Assembly (NCBI RefSeq): GCF_025144145.1
Contig: NZ_CP083546.1
Span: 3,178,501-3,242,500 of the forward strand
Reading direction: 5' to 3'
Length of the DNA: 64,000 nt
From: Leisingera sp. M658
GTDB taxonomy: Bacteria > Pseudomonadota > Alphaproteobacteria > Rhodobacterales > Rhodobacteraceae
The position numbers were made by a program, and so were the translations under genes. The notes beneath the pieces are model-generated. The model was given only the letters and a program-made list of their open reading frames with translations, ran no database searches and was not told the DNA's origin. This document shows, piece after piece, positions 55,788-64,000 of the stretch; within the stretch, counting starts at the first letter, position 1; each line of letters starts with the position of its first letter.

Positions 55788-57305
55788 TTAATAGATCTTG
55801 AACCGCGCCCGGATCTCCCGGTCCTGCTCTGAAGTCAGATACACGGGCTGATGGGTCCGCAGAATTTCCTGCGCCCGCAACCGTGCCTGTGTCCAGGCAT
55901 CCAACCCGCCCTTTTCCGCCCAGGTGCGCGGCTCGTCCCGGTCCGCTATCACCGGGTAGAAATAATCCCGCTCCATCGCCGCCAAAGTATGCTGACCGCC
56001 CAGGAAATGCCCCTCGCCCAGCACCGCCGCGCAGATCGCCTCGAACCCAAGGTTTTCCTCGCTCACCTCAATCCCGCGCAGGGCACGGTAGGTGTGGGAA
56101 TGCATCTCGTCATCCAGCACGAAACCTTCAAAACTTACCCCCAGAAGCGACGCCGTCATGCCCGAGCTTTCATAGATCAGATTGCCCCCGGCCAGCGCTG
56201 CCGCCAGCGATGTCAGCCCCTTTTCAGCCCCGTATTGCGCGTCAATCGCTTTGGCGTCGGTCATTGAGCAAGCCACGCCCGAGGGCAGCCCCAGCCAGTT
56301 CGACAGCTGCGCCGAGGCCGCATTCAGCACCGCTGTCTCGCCGCTGCCGCCAGAGAACGCGCCTGTGCGCAGGTCAATCACCAAAGGCCAGTTGGAGAAC
56401 ACCATCGGGAAACCCGGCTGGATCGCGTGGACCATTACCAGGCTGGCCAGGGTCTCGGCCAGCGACTGCGCGAGAAATCCCGCCAATGTAGCAGGCGCCG
56501 TTGCCCCCGCCTGGGCCGCAGTTATGCAGGAAATTGGAATGTTGTGCCTGATGCATTCATAGACAACGTCCACCGCATCCTCGCCATAACGCATAGGAGA
56601 GATGACCGGGCTGATATGCGCCTTGACGAAGGGGCGTTTGGAGAACTCCCCCGGACCGCCTGCAGCGATATCCAGCATCTTCACAATCGGTGCCACATGC
56701 TCTGCCAGCGTAAACGACGTCGCCACCGGTTTGGTGGTGTTCTTCAGCAGCGCATAGACCGTGTTCACGTCCAGATCGTAGGTGTCCGGCACATCTGTCG
56801 CCACGCAGCAGCGGGTGAACCAGCTGACATTGGCCAGCGTGTCCTGCAGCCGGGTAAAGTCATGCAGGTCAGCCAGGGTCGAAGGCCGGTACACCCCGCT
56901 TTCCATATCCAGCGTCTGTACTGCCGCGCCGCCGGTGCCGAAATGCACCGCATTGCCGCCCACTGTGATTGAACGGCTGTCATCGCGCCCGTGCAGAACA
57001 AAGGTTTTGGCAGCCTGGTCAATCGCCTGTTCCACCAGTTGCGGCGGGAACAATACCCGCCCGGCACCGTTGTCCTGCGCCCCTGCCGCCAGCAGATCGG
57101 CGTGCAGCCGGGGCGGAACTTCCCCCATGCCAAGCTTGGCCAGCAATTCCAGTGCTGTGGAGTAAACCCGTTCCAGTTCCTCAGGCGTCAGCGGCTTATA
57201 GGCTCCGCCGATCTGGCCCGGCGGACAGGGATCCACGGCAGGCTTTGCCGCCCTCAGCGCCAAACGCTCCCGGCGCCCGCCCCGTTTGGCTCGCTGCTCT
57301 GCCAT
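55788..57305 (-). CDS. Second MttB-family methyltransferase without pyrrolysine
   Basis: This 505-residue relative of the protein at 35832-37376 has the same run of motifs (GTGGAAVQTLDMESG, ITAAQAGATAPATLAGFL, GEGHFLGGQHTLAAMERDYFYP) but is clearly diverged. There is no in-frame TAG. The start at 57305 has AGGAGGT 7 bases upstream. It is divergent from the FAD/GcvT gene at 57493 and converges with a LysR gene with a 12-bp gap. There is no corrinoid protein in sight. Confidence 0.9.
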   Translation of the reverse strand: MAEQRAKRGGRRERLALRAAKPAVDPCPPGQIGGAYKPLTPEELERVYSTALELLAKLGMGEVPPRLHADLLAAGAQDNGAGRVLFPPQLVEQAIDQAAKTFVLHGRDDSRSITVGGNAVHFGTGGAAVQTLDMESGVYRPSTLADLHDFTRLQDTLANVSWFTRCCVATDVPDTYDLDVNTVYALLKNTTKPVATSFTLAEHVAPIVKMLDIAAGGPGEFSKRPFVKAHISPVISPMRYGEDAVDVVYECIRHNIPISCITAAQAGATAPATLAGFLAQSLAETLASLVMVHAIQPGFPMVFSNWPLVIDLRTGAFSGGSGETAVLNAASAQLSNWLGLPSGVACSMTDAKAIDAQYGAEKGLTSLAAALAGGNLIYESSGMTASLLGVSFEGFVLDDEMHSHTYRALRGIEVSEENLGFEAICAAVLGEGHFLGGQHTLAAMERDYFYPVIADRDEPRTWAEKGGLDAWTQARLRAQEILRTHQPVYLTSEQDREIRARFKIY

Positions 57306-57492
57306 TATTGTGACCTCCTGAGGTAAATCTTGCTCCAATGATCCCGCCACAGCCGCAGGCTGGCAATCACCGGATCAATATTCCCAATTCATTCAATAAA
57401 GTTTTCTAATTTTTGATAATTAATCGCCCCTGCATTGCAGCCTGCGCTGACTGGGCGCTTAGTCATGCAAAATCCATCGGGAGGTCCCTTTC
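57306..57492. promoter_or_regulatory. Divergent promoter region between mttB-like and FAD/GcvT genes
   Basis: This is a 187-bp spacer with an AT-rich core (57385-57425) that probably contains both promoters. GGGAGGT before 57493 is the ribosome site of the oxidoreductase gene. Confidence 0.55.
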
Positions 57493-59928
57493 ATGAAATC
57501 GCGCACCAAGGTTGTGGTGATCGGCGGCGGCATCGCAGGCTGCTCCACCCTCTACCACCTCACTCAGGAAGGCTGGAGCGACGTCGTTCTTGTCGAACGC
57601 AACGAACTAACCAGCGGCACCACTTGGCATTCAGCGGCCCAGGTCACGAATTTCGGCATGAACCAGACCATGGTCGGCCTCAAGACCCACTCGATCAACC
57701 TGTACAAGGAACTGGCTGAAGACCCGGATTACCCGATCAACTACCACCACGGCGACGGCGGTATCCGCCTGGCTAATACCGAAGCACAGATGCAGGGCTA
57801 CCGCCACTTTACCTCCATGGCGCGCGGTATGGAGGTGGCGTTCGAGGTGATCGACGCCGAGGAATGCGCCCGCCGCCATCCGCTGATCTCCACCGATAAC
57901 CTGATCGGCGGCTTGTGGGACCCGCTGGACGGCGATATTGACCCGGCCCAGCTGTGCCAGGCGCTGGCGCGGCGCGCCCGCAAGGCCGGCGCCGAGGTCT
58001 ACCGCAACACGCCGGTGACCGCCCTCACCCAGCACCAGGACGACACCTGGACGGTGCATACAGAACACGGCGATATCGATTGCGACATCGTGGTGAACGC
58101 CTGCGGCTACCGGGTGAACGAGGTCGGCGCCATGATGGGCGTGCACCACCCCGTCGCCTCGATGGAGCACCAGTATTTCCTGACCGAGGAGATCCCCGCG
58201 ATCAAGGACGCAGGCCACCGGATGCCGCTGTTGCGCTGCCCGATCAGCGATTACTATTGCCGCCAGGAAAAGAACGGCCTGCTGGTAGGTTTCTACGAAC
58301 AGGACTGCAAAACCTGGGGTATGGACGGAATCGATCCGAATTTCGTGAACGCACTCTGCCCCGATGATCTGGACCGGGTCACGGATGTGCTGGAAGGCGC
58401 ATTTGCCCGGATGCCTGCGCTGATGGACACCGGCATTCACACCGTGGTCAACGGTCCGATCACCTATACCATCGACGGGGCGCCTTTGGTCGGCCCGATC
58501 CCAGGCAAGCGCAACGCGTTCTGCATCATCGGGTTGCGGGCGGGCCTGGGCGAAGGCGGCGGCCACGGCTGGCTTTTGGCACAGCAGATCGTGCATGGCG
58601 AGGCGCAGTACGACACCTGGTGCATTGATCCCCGCCGCTTCACCGGCCACACCAATGTCGAGCTGACCGCGCTGAAGGCGATCGAAGACTACCAGAACGA
58701 ATTCCGCTTCCACTTCCCGCATGAGCACCGCCCGGCGGGCCGCCCAGCCAAAACCACACCGCTGACTCCGGTGATGGCGGCCGAAGGCGCCGAGTTCACC
58801 GTGGTGAACGGCTGGGAGCGGGTCGACTACATCAAGCCAGCACCAGACTTCCATCCTTCGCTGTCCTTCAACTTCGACGAAGCCTTCGAGGTGATCGCGG
58901 CGGAAGTAAGGAACGTTCAGGACAACGCCGGCCTGGCCGAGGTCAACGGCTTCAACCGGTTTGAGATCACCGGCGCCGACCGGCACAGCTACCTTGACCG
59001 GATGTTCTGCGGCACAGTGACGAAACGCGCGGGCCGAGTCGGGCTTGGCTACCTGCTGAACCACCACGGCATGATCAAGGGCGAAGCCACAGTGGCCAAC
59101 CTCCCCGCCTCGGACCGCGGGCCGGAGCGGGTCTGGTACGGCTCGGCGGCGGCCAGCGAATACCATGACATGGACTGGCTGCAGGCGCACATCCGCAGCG
59201 ATGAAGACGTGCAGATCCGTTCTCTCACCAACGACCAGACCATCCTGGTCCTGGCCGGCCCCCGGGCGCGGGACGTGCTCTCAGCCTGCGCCCGGGGCGA
59301 CTGGTCGCGTGACGCCTTCCCTTGGCTGTCGGTGCGCGAATGTTTCATCGGCTTTGCCCCTGCCACGGTGATGGGCGTCAGCTTCTCGGGCGAGCTGGCC
59401 TATGAAATCCACGTCCCCAACGCCTCGCTCTATGCCGCCTACCTGGCGCTGCGGAAGGCGGGCGAGGCACACGGCCTGAAGCTGTTTGGCGCCCGCGCAG
59501 TCGAGTCGATGCGAATGGAGAAGGGATTCCTGCACTGGAAAGCCGACCTGATCACCGAATTCGACCCGTTTGAAACCGGGTTGGACCGTTTCGTGAAGAT
59601 GGAAAAAGGCGGTTTCATCGGCAAGGAGGCGTTGCTGAGGCGTCAAGCCGAAGGGCTGCGCAAGAAGCTGGTAACGCTGCAGATCGACGCCACCCACGCC
59701 CCGGCCCATGGCGGCGCCTCGCTGATGCAAGGTGACAAGGTCGTGGGCACCGTGACGTCCGGCGATTGGGGCCACCGGGTGGGCATGAACCTGGCCTATG
59801 CCTTTGTGGACCCGAAACTGGCAACGGAAGGCCGCAAAATACAACTCGACATGTACGGCGACCTGGTGGGGGCAAGGGTCATCGCCCCCTCCCCCTATGA
59901 CCCGGACTTTGCCCGCATCCGCGGATAA
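57493..59928 (+). CDS. Third FAD-dependent demethylating oxidoreductase fused to GcvT domain
   Basis: This 811-residue protein has an N-terminal flavoprotein module (VVVIGGGIAGCSTLYHLT; candidate covalent-FAD His in SGTTWHSAA) and a C-terminal GcvT module (MRMEKGFLHWKADLITEFDP, FIGKEALLRR). It belongs to the dimethylglycine/sarcosine dehydrogenase type, which gives methylene-THF from N-methyl groups. It is paired with a divergent mttB-like gene. A strong terminator follows. The exact substrate is unknown. Confidence 0.92.
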   Translation: MKSRTKVVVIGGGIAGCSTLYHLTQEGWSDVVLVERNELTSGTTWHSAAQVTNFGMNQTMVGLKTHSINLYKELAEDPDYPINYHHGDGGIRLANTEAQMQGYRHFTSMARGMEVAFEVIDAEECARRHPLISTDNLIGGLWDPLDGDIDPAQLCQALARRARKAGAEVYRNTPVTALTQHQDDTWTVHTEHGDIDCDIVVNACGYRVNEVGAMMGVHHPVASMEHQYFLTEEIPAIKDAGHRMPLLRCPISDYYCRQEKNGLLVGFYEQDCKTWGMDGIDPNFVNALCPDDLDRVTDVLEGAFARMPALMDTGIHTVVNGPITYTIDGAPLVGPIPGKRNAFCIIGLRAGLGEGGGHGWLLAQQIVHGEAQYDTWCIDPRRFTGHTNVELTALKAIEDYQNEFRFHFPHEHRPAGRPAKTTPLTPVMAAEGAEFTVVNGWERVDYIKPAPDFHPSLSFNFDEAFEVIAAEVRNVQDNAGLAEVNGFNRFEITGADRHSYLDRMFCGTVTKRAGRVGLGYLLNHHGMIKGEATVANLPASDRGPERVWYGSAAASEYHDMDWLQAHIRSDEDVQIRSLTNDQTILVLAGPRARDVLSACARGDWSRDAFPWLSVRECFIGFAPATVMGVSFSGELAYEIHVPNASLYAAYLALRKAGEAHGLKLFGARAVESMRMEKGFLHWKADLITEFDPFETGLDRFVKMEKGGFIGKEALLRRQAEGLRKKLVTLQIDATHAPAHGGASLMQGDKVVGTVTSGDWGHRVGMNLAYAFVDPKLATEGRKIQLDMYGDLVGARVIAPSPYDPDFARIRG

Positions 59929-59956
59929 CGCATCGCCCGCCGCCACACCCGAACAA

Positions 59957-59995
59957 AAAGACGCCCGGGGGAAATCCCCGGGCGTCTTTTTTTTT
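59957..59995. terminator. Strong intrinsic terminator
   Basis: A perfect 14-bp stem AAAGACGCCCGGGG / CCCCGGGCGTCTTT with a 5-base loop is followed by a run of T. It lies between converging genes and has an A run on the other side. Confidence 0.95.
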
Positions 59996-60013
59996 GCGCG
60001 GCACGGCACAGGT

Positions 60014-61279
60014 TCAGCTGCGGCCCTTCCACGGCACCAGCCAGTTCTCGGCCATACGCATCAGAATGTCGATGCCATAGCCGATGATGCCAATCAGCAC
60101 GATCCCCATGATTACAATATCCGTCAGCTGGAATTTGGACGCAGCAATGATCATCATGCCTGCACCCTTTTGCGCAGCCACCAGTTCGGCGGCCACAACG
60201 GTGCCCCAGCAAACGCCCATCGCCACCCGCGCGCCGGTAAAGATCTCCGGCAGCGAGTTCGGCACGATCACATGACGCATGATCTGCCACTTGGAGGCAC
60301 CCAGCGAATAGGCCGCGTGGATTTTCGAGATGTTCACCCCGGAAACCCCGGCCCGCGCCGCAATCGTCATGATCCAGAGTGCAGCCAGGAACAGCAGCAC
60401 GATCTTGCCGGTTTCCCAGATGCCGAACCAGATGATCACCAGCGGGATCAGCGCCAAGGGCGGCACCGGGCGCATGAACTCGACAATCGGGTCGAACCAG
60501 CCGCGGAACCAGCCGGACAGGCCCATGGCATAGCCTAGCGGAATGCCGACAATCGCCCCGGTCACAAAACCCACGATCACCCGTGTCAGCGACCAGCCCA
60601 AATGCTGCCACAACGAAAAGTTCTGATAGCCTTCCGAGGCAATCTCAAAGAACCGCGCCACCACCGTTTCCGGCGCCGGCAGCCAGATCGGGTTCATCTG
60701 CAACCCGCTATGCGGGGCAAAACTGATCGCCCCTTTGCCGGTCAGCGTCACCGTGCCGTCGCCAGCGTCCACTTGTGTTCCGGGGCCGATGGGTTTGCCA
60801 TTGATGGCGACGATCTTTGCGCCTTCCTTGCGCTTGACCTCGTCATTACGGTCAAAAATCAGAGTGGTGGAGCGCCCGGCCTGTGCCGCCAGGGCATCGT
60901 TCTTGGCAAAACCATCGCCCGGCTCCACCTCAAACTTGGGGCTTTCCTCGCCGAACCCGGCCACCCTGACCGTGATGTCTGCGTCATCAGTAGCCCCGTC
61001 GGCATTCTCCAAAGTGTAGGTGAATGCGGTTTCGCCGGTGAAGGGCCCCGGCACGTGAATGGGAAGCAGCTTGGAGCCGGTAAAGGCCGCCCAGATCACA
61101 AAGATCACAAGGACCGAGATGATCGAGGCCGCCCGGTCCGGCGTCACGGCACTTTCATCACCAAACGTTACCGTTTTCAAACTAGTGAAATCCTGCTGCG
61201 ACTGCATCCCCTTGCGGATCAGCTGAACCAAAAAGAAAGCACCGGCAAACAGCGCGATATAGAACAGAAGGACCGTCAT
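60014..61279 (-). CDS. ABC permease, TauC/SsuC-type, with an N-terminal extra domain
   Basis: This 421-residue permease is about 160 longer than usual. Residues about 1-22 and 50-74 are extra helices, and 75-190 is a hydrophilic domain with beta-like strands (ADITVRVAGFG, KIVAINGKPIGPG). The normal permease starts near 196 (NPIWLPAPETVVARFFE), with the cytoplasmic loop AAYSLGASKWQIMRHVIVPN. Permeases of this class normally have no such domain. It overlaps the ATPase gene by 4 bp and is last in the importer operon. Confidence 0.9.
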   Translation of the reverse strand: MTVLLFYIALFAGAFFLVQLIRKGMQSQQDFTSLKTVTFGDESAVTPDRAASIISVLVIFVIWAAFTGSKLLPIHVPGPFTGETAFTYTLENADGATDDADITVRVAGFGEESPKFEVEPGDGFAKNDALAAQAGRSTTLIFDRNDEVKRKEGAKIVAINGKPIGPGTQVDAGDGTVTLTGKGAISFAPHSGLQMNPIWLPAPETVVARFFEIASEGYQNFSLWQHLGWSLTRVIVGFVTGAIVGIPLGYAMGLSGWFRGWFDPIVEFMRPVPPLALIPLVIIWFGIWETGKIVLLFLAALWIMTIAARAGVSGVNISKIHAAYSLGASKWQIMRHVIVPNSLPEIFTGARVAMGVCWGTVVAAELVAAQKGAGMMIIAASKFQLTDIVIMGIVLIGIIGYGIDILMRMAENWLVPWKGRS

Positions 61280-62082
61280 GCCACTTGCTCCGTCCGGCCC
61301 ATGATCTCCTCTTCCATCTCCCAGATCATCGAGAGGATCTCATCGCGGGTCTCGGCAAAGCCTTCGGATTTCTTGACATCGCGCAGATCGGCATTCACCC
61401 CGCGTTCCGCAAAAGGCAGCTGGTATTCGCGGTGAATGCGGCCGGGGCGCGGCGCCATCACGATCAGACGCTCGCCCAGCAGCAGTGCTTCCTCCACCGA
61501 GTGGGTGATCAAAATGATGGTCTTGCCGGTCTCTTTCCACAGCTTCAGCACCAGGCCTTGCATCTTCTCCCGCGTCAGCGCATCCAGCGCGCCAAGCGGT
61601 TCGTCCATCAGGATCACGTCCGGCTCATTGGCCAGGCAGCGGGCCAAGGCAACACGCTGCTGCATGCCGCCCGACAGCTCATAGACCGCCTTTTCCTTGA
61701 AATCCTGCAGGCCGACGATATCCAGCAGCCGGTCAGATATCTTTTCCCGTTCCGCCCGCGCCATGCCTTTCATGCGCGGCCCGAATTCCACGTTGTCGCG
61801 CACGTTCATCCATTCAAACAGCGCGCCTTTCTGGAACACCATGCCGCGTTCGGCATCCGGCCCGGTGACACCATGGCCGTTCAGTTCAATCGCGCCTTCC
61901 GTCGGGGCCAGAAACCCGGCCAGAATGTTCAAGAGCGTGGTCTTGCCGCAGCCCGAAGGCCCCAGCACCGACATCAGCTCACCCGCCTTCAAATTCAACG
62001 AAACGTCTTTCAGCGCCTGTACCGAACTGCCATTGGGCAGATCAAAACGCATAGAGACACCTTTGATGTCCAATCCTGACAT
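61276..62082 (-). CDS. ABC transporter ATPase, TauB-type
   Basis: This 268-residue ATPase has Walker A GPSGCGKTT, signature LSGGMQQRVALARCL, Walker B VILMDEPLGALD and H-loop LITHSVEEA. The start at 62082 follows a purine-rich AAGGGGGAGAG; an in-frame start at 62115 would lie upstream of this site. It is likely coupled to the TauC-type permease. Confidence 0.93.
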   Translation of the reverse strand: MSGLDIKGVSMRFDLPNGSSVQALKDVSLNLKAGELMSVLGPSGCGKTTLLNILAGFLAPTEGAIELNGHGVTGPDAERGMVFQKGALFEWMNVRDNVEFGPRMKGMARAEREKISDRLLDIVGLQDFKEKAVYELSGGMQQRVALARCLANEPDVILMDEPLGALDALTREKMQGLVLKLWKETGKTIILITHSVEEALLLGERLIVMAPRPGRIHREYQLPFAERGVNADLRDVKKSEGFAETRDEILSMIWEMEEEIMGRTEQVA

Positions 62083-62116
62083 CTCTCCCCCTTCCTGCTT
62101 CAGCCGCGGATGCAAA

Positions 62117-62135
62117 CGGCCCGGTAACCGGGCCG
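62117..62135 (-). other. Intercistronic palindrome in the TauABC-type operon
   Basis: The perfect palindrome CGGCCCGGT / ACCGGGCCG lies between the binding-protein stop and the ATPase start. It matches in place the hairpin of the other importer and may raise binding-protein level. Confidence 0.45.
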
Positions 62136-62160
62136 CTCATCTCAGCTATTCAGTTGCGGC

Positions 62161-63156
62161 TCAGTTCAGCGCAGCGTCCAGCGGTGCGCTGTCGACGGCG
62201 CCGTCATAGGACTCCAGCGCCGCTTCGATGCTGCCCGCATTCACAAACACATCCGCCACGCCCTTCATGAAGTTTTGAGCGCCGCCGCCCAGCCATTTTT
62301 CGGACAGCTGATCCTCTACCGAGGGGAAGTTGAAGGTGGCTATTGTGGCCTCGGCATCGCCCAAGTCCATACCGGCATCCTTGGCAATCACCGGCAGCAT
62401 CTCGTCCTTGTGATCCCCTGAGTTCCACATGGCGTTGGCGTCTGCCGTCACTTTCAGGAATTTACTCAGCAGTTCGCTGTCCTCAGCGATGAACCCCGCC
62501 GGTGCGCTGGTTACATCAAACACCAGAATTCCCAGTTCTTCTTTCTCGGCGCCGGTCAGCAGCACATTGCCATGCTCCACCATCCGCCGCAACGCGCCGC
62601 CCCAACCGCAGACCATGTCCAGGTTGCCCTGGGCAAAAGCTGCAGCACCGTCCGCGGGCGCCATATCGACGACCTCCATCGAGCCGATATCAACACCGAA
62701 ATGCGACATCTGCGACAGGAAGTTGTAATGCGCAGCGGTGCCGATCGGCACGCCCACTTTCTTGCCGGCCAGCTCACCAGCGCTGGTCTTGTCGATCTCC
62801 AGCGCCTCAGCCACCACGCAATTGTCGTTGTCGGAATAGCTGACGGCCACATCCACAATCTGAATGTCCTGCCCGGCGGACGTTGCTACAACAAATGGCG
62901 GCACGCCCTGGCTCACGGCAATCTGCACATCGCCGGACGCCATCGCCGCCGACATTGCGGTGCCGGTGTCGAACGACACCCAGTTGATCTTGACGCCCAG
63001 TTCCTCCTCATAGGTGCCATTGGCCTTGGCAAACTGGAAAGGCATTGGCCATTCCAGGAAATAGGCCACGGTGATCTCATCCAAATGAGAGGCATTCACG
63101 GCAGAGATGGAGGCAGCGGCGGCGCAGATTGTTGAAAGCAGATACTTTTTGATCAT
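62161..63156 (-). CDS. ABC substrate-binding protein, TauA-type
   Basis: This 331-residue periplasmic protein has signal MIKKYLLSTICAAAASISA and cleavage near NAS. The mature fold begins EITVAYFLEWPMPFQFAKA and contains SGDVQIAVSQGVPPFVV and LDMVCGWGGALRRMVEHG. The family binds taurine, sulfonates or similar small zwitterions. Next to methyl-amine genes the ligand could be a betaine-like compound. It is the first gene of the importer operon. Confidence 0.9.
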   Translation of the reverse strand: MIKKYLLSTICAAAASISAVNASHLDEITVAYFLEWPMPFQFAKANGTYEEELGVKINWVSFDTGTAMSAAMASGDVQIAVSQGVPPFVVATSAGQDIQIVDVAVSYSDNDNCVVAEALEIDKTSAGELAGKKVGVPIGTAAHYNFLSQMSHFGVDIGSMEVVDMAPADGAAAFAQGNLDMVCGWGGALRRMVEHGNVLLTGAEKEELGILVFDVTSAPAGFIAEDSELLSKFLKVTADANAMWNSGDHKDEMLPVIAKDAGMDLGDAEATIATFNFPSVEDQLSEKWLGGGAQNFMKGVADVFVNAGSIEAALESYDGAVDSAPLDAALN

Positions 63157-63364
63157 ATTGATAAGGTCTCCCAGTTAATTCGCCGGGCCCGTTCGTTGCG
63201 GGCCTCATGGCTTTGATTTTTACACGGCAAACCATATCCGGGAAGCCGCTTCACTATAGCAGAAAATTACTCTTGCGACTAAAGCAAAACTTAGATTTGA
63301 TTTTTACGGATATATTGGCGCAAACCTGTGGATAGCATATGCAAAGCGCAAGGGAGGACGGCAT
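63157..63364. promoter_or_regulatory. Divergent promoter region with 12-bp direct repeats
   Basis: TTTGATTTTTAC occurs at 63212-63223 and 63296-63307, 84 bp apart (eight helical turns), between the TauA-type gene and the LysR gene. These are candidate regulator sites. GGGAGG at 63352-63357 serves the LysR start. Confidence 0.55.
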
Positions 63365-64000
63365 ATGCAAAAGACGCTGAGTCTACGCTGGCTGGAAGTG
63401 TTCCAGCTGATCTCCAAATCGGGATCAATACAGAAGGCCGCCGCGGAAACCGGCCTGTCGATCAGCACCGTGTCCAATCACCTGCGCAGCCTGGAAAGCG
63501 CGCTTGGTGTTGATCTGGTGGACCACACCCGCCGTCCAATGGGGTTGACGCCTGCAGGCGTGGTCTATGCCCGCTACGTATTTGACGGGCTGATGACTCT
63601 CAAACGCGGCGAGGCGGAAATCCGCTCCGGCAGCTGGCAGCATGCCACCGACCTGCGGATGGCCTTGCTCGACGATTTCGATAACGAGGTCGGCCCGGAA
63701 CTGTTTCAGTTCCTGTCTACCGCGCTGCCGCGCTGCAGCTTCCGCCACTACACCCGGCCCAGCCACGAGATCATTGAAAAGCTGCAGGAGCAGAAACTGG
63801 ACGCCGGCGTCGCCACCCGCCCGGCCGGGCTGCTGCCGGATCTGATCGAATACCCGCTGATGCGCGATCCCTTTATTCTGGTGGTGCCCACCGGGTATTC
63901 CGGCAGCGTCGAAGACCTGACCAAAGCCGATGCGTCTCTGCCCTTCCTGCGTTATTCCCGCGATCACACCATCGGCAAACAGATCGAAACCCAGCTGACC
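63365..64000 (+). CDS. LysR family regulator, cut off at the window edge
   Basis: The first 212 codons are visible. The helix-turn-helix (about 8-66; TGLSISTVSNHLRSLESALG, then HTRRPMGLTPAG) is very like that of the LysR gene at 54801, and so is the start of the effector domain. GGGAGG precedes the ATG by 7 bases. It is divergent from the TauABC-type importer and likely controls it. Confidence 0.9.
   Translation, partial: MQKTLSLRWLEVFQLISKSGSIQKAAAETGLSISTVSNHLRSLESALGVDLVDHTRRPMGLTPAGVVYARYVFDGLMTLKRGEAEIRSGSWQHATDLRMALLDDFDNEVGPELFQFLSTALPRCSFRHYTRPSHEIIEKLQEQKLDAGVATRPAGLLPDLIEYPLMRDPFILVVPTGYSGSVEDLTKADASLPFLRYSRDHTIGKQIETQLT

Overview
The window looks like a chromosomal segment of a marine alphaproteobacterium of the Roseobacter group (Rhodobacteraceae, close to Leisingera/Phaeobacter/Ruegeria). 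This is inferred from the high GC, the dense 4-bp ATGA gene overlaps and the gene content: fused FAD-oxidoreductase/GcvT proteins, MttB-like methyltransferases, SpoVR-YeaH-PrkA, and type I secretion of a Bap-like adhesin. No rRNA, tRNA, CRISPR array or intact mobile element was seen.

Layout. 1-412: 3' end of a BKACE (DUF849) gene. 542-3435: copA-cueR copper efflux unit with a CueR-type operator. 3789-4904: glutathione-dependent formaldehyde dehydrogenase. 5017-9808: prkA-yeaH-spoVR stress cluster. 10536-17910: type I secretion operon (BapA-prefix adhesin with Ig-like repeats, TolC, ABC exporter, HlyD), then a secreted trypsin-like protease. 19237-24596: a methyl-accepting chemotaxis protein and a three-gene two-component set.

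25303-63999 is a long catabolic region for N-methylated and glycine-type compounds. A tight minus-strand operon (37376 down to 25303) encodes an MttB-family methyltransferase, an aldehyde dehydrogenase remnant with a large in-frame internal deletion, a class III aminotransferase, two FAD/GcvT demethylating oxidoreductases, a ThDP enzyme and a TcuA/TcuB-like flavin/iron-sulfur pair. A LysR regulator is divergent from it, and GntR and XRE-cupin regulators follow. Next comes a plus-strand glycine cleavage operon: lpdA, lipA, a glycine/alanine:Na+ symporter, a universal stress protein, gcvT, gcvH, gcvP, then an AraC/GlxA-like regulator. A polyamine-type ABC transporter, a LysR regulator, a second MttB, a third FAD/GcvT oxidoreductase, a taurine-type ABC transporter and a second, cut-off LysR paralogue close the window.

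How it may work together (inference): ABC systems import quaternary or N-methylated amines; MttB and FAD/GcvT enzymes strip methyl groups, passing C1 units to tetrahydrofolate; glycine or related amino acids are finished by the glycine cleavage system; stray formaldehyde could be handled by the glutathione-dependent dehydrogenase. The most unusual items are the two MttB proteins with no corrinoid partner in view, the coupled eight-gene operon with its deleted aldehyde dehydrogenase, and two ABC permeases carrying large extra domains.
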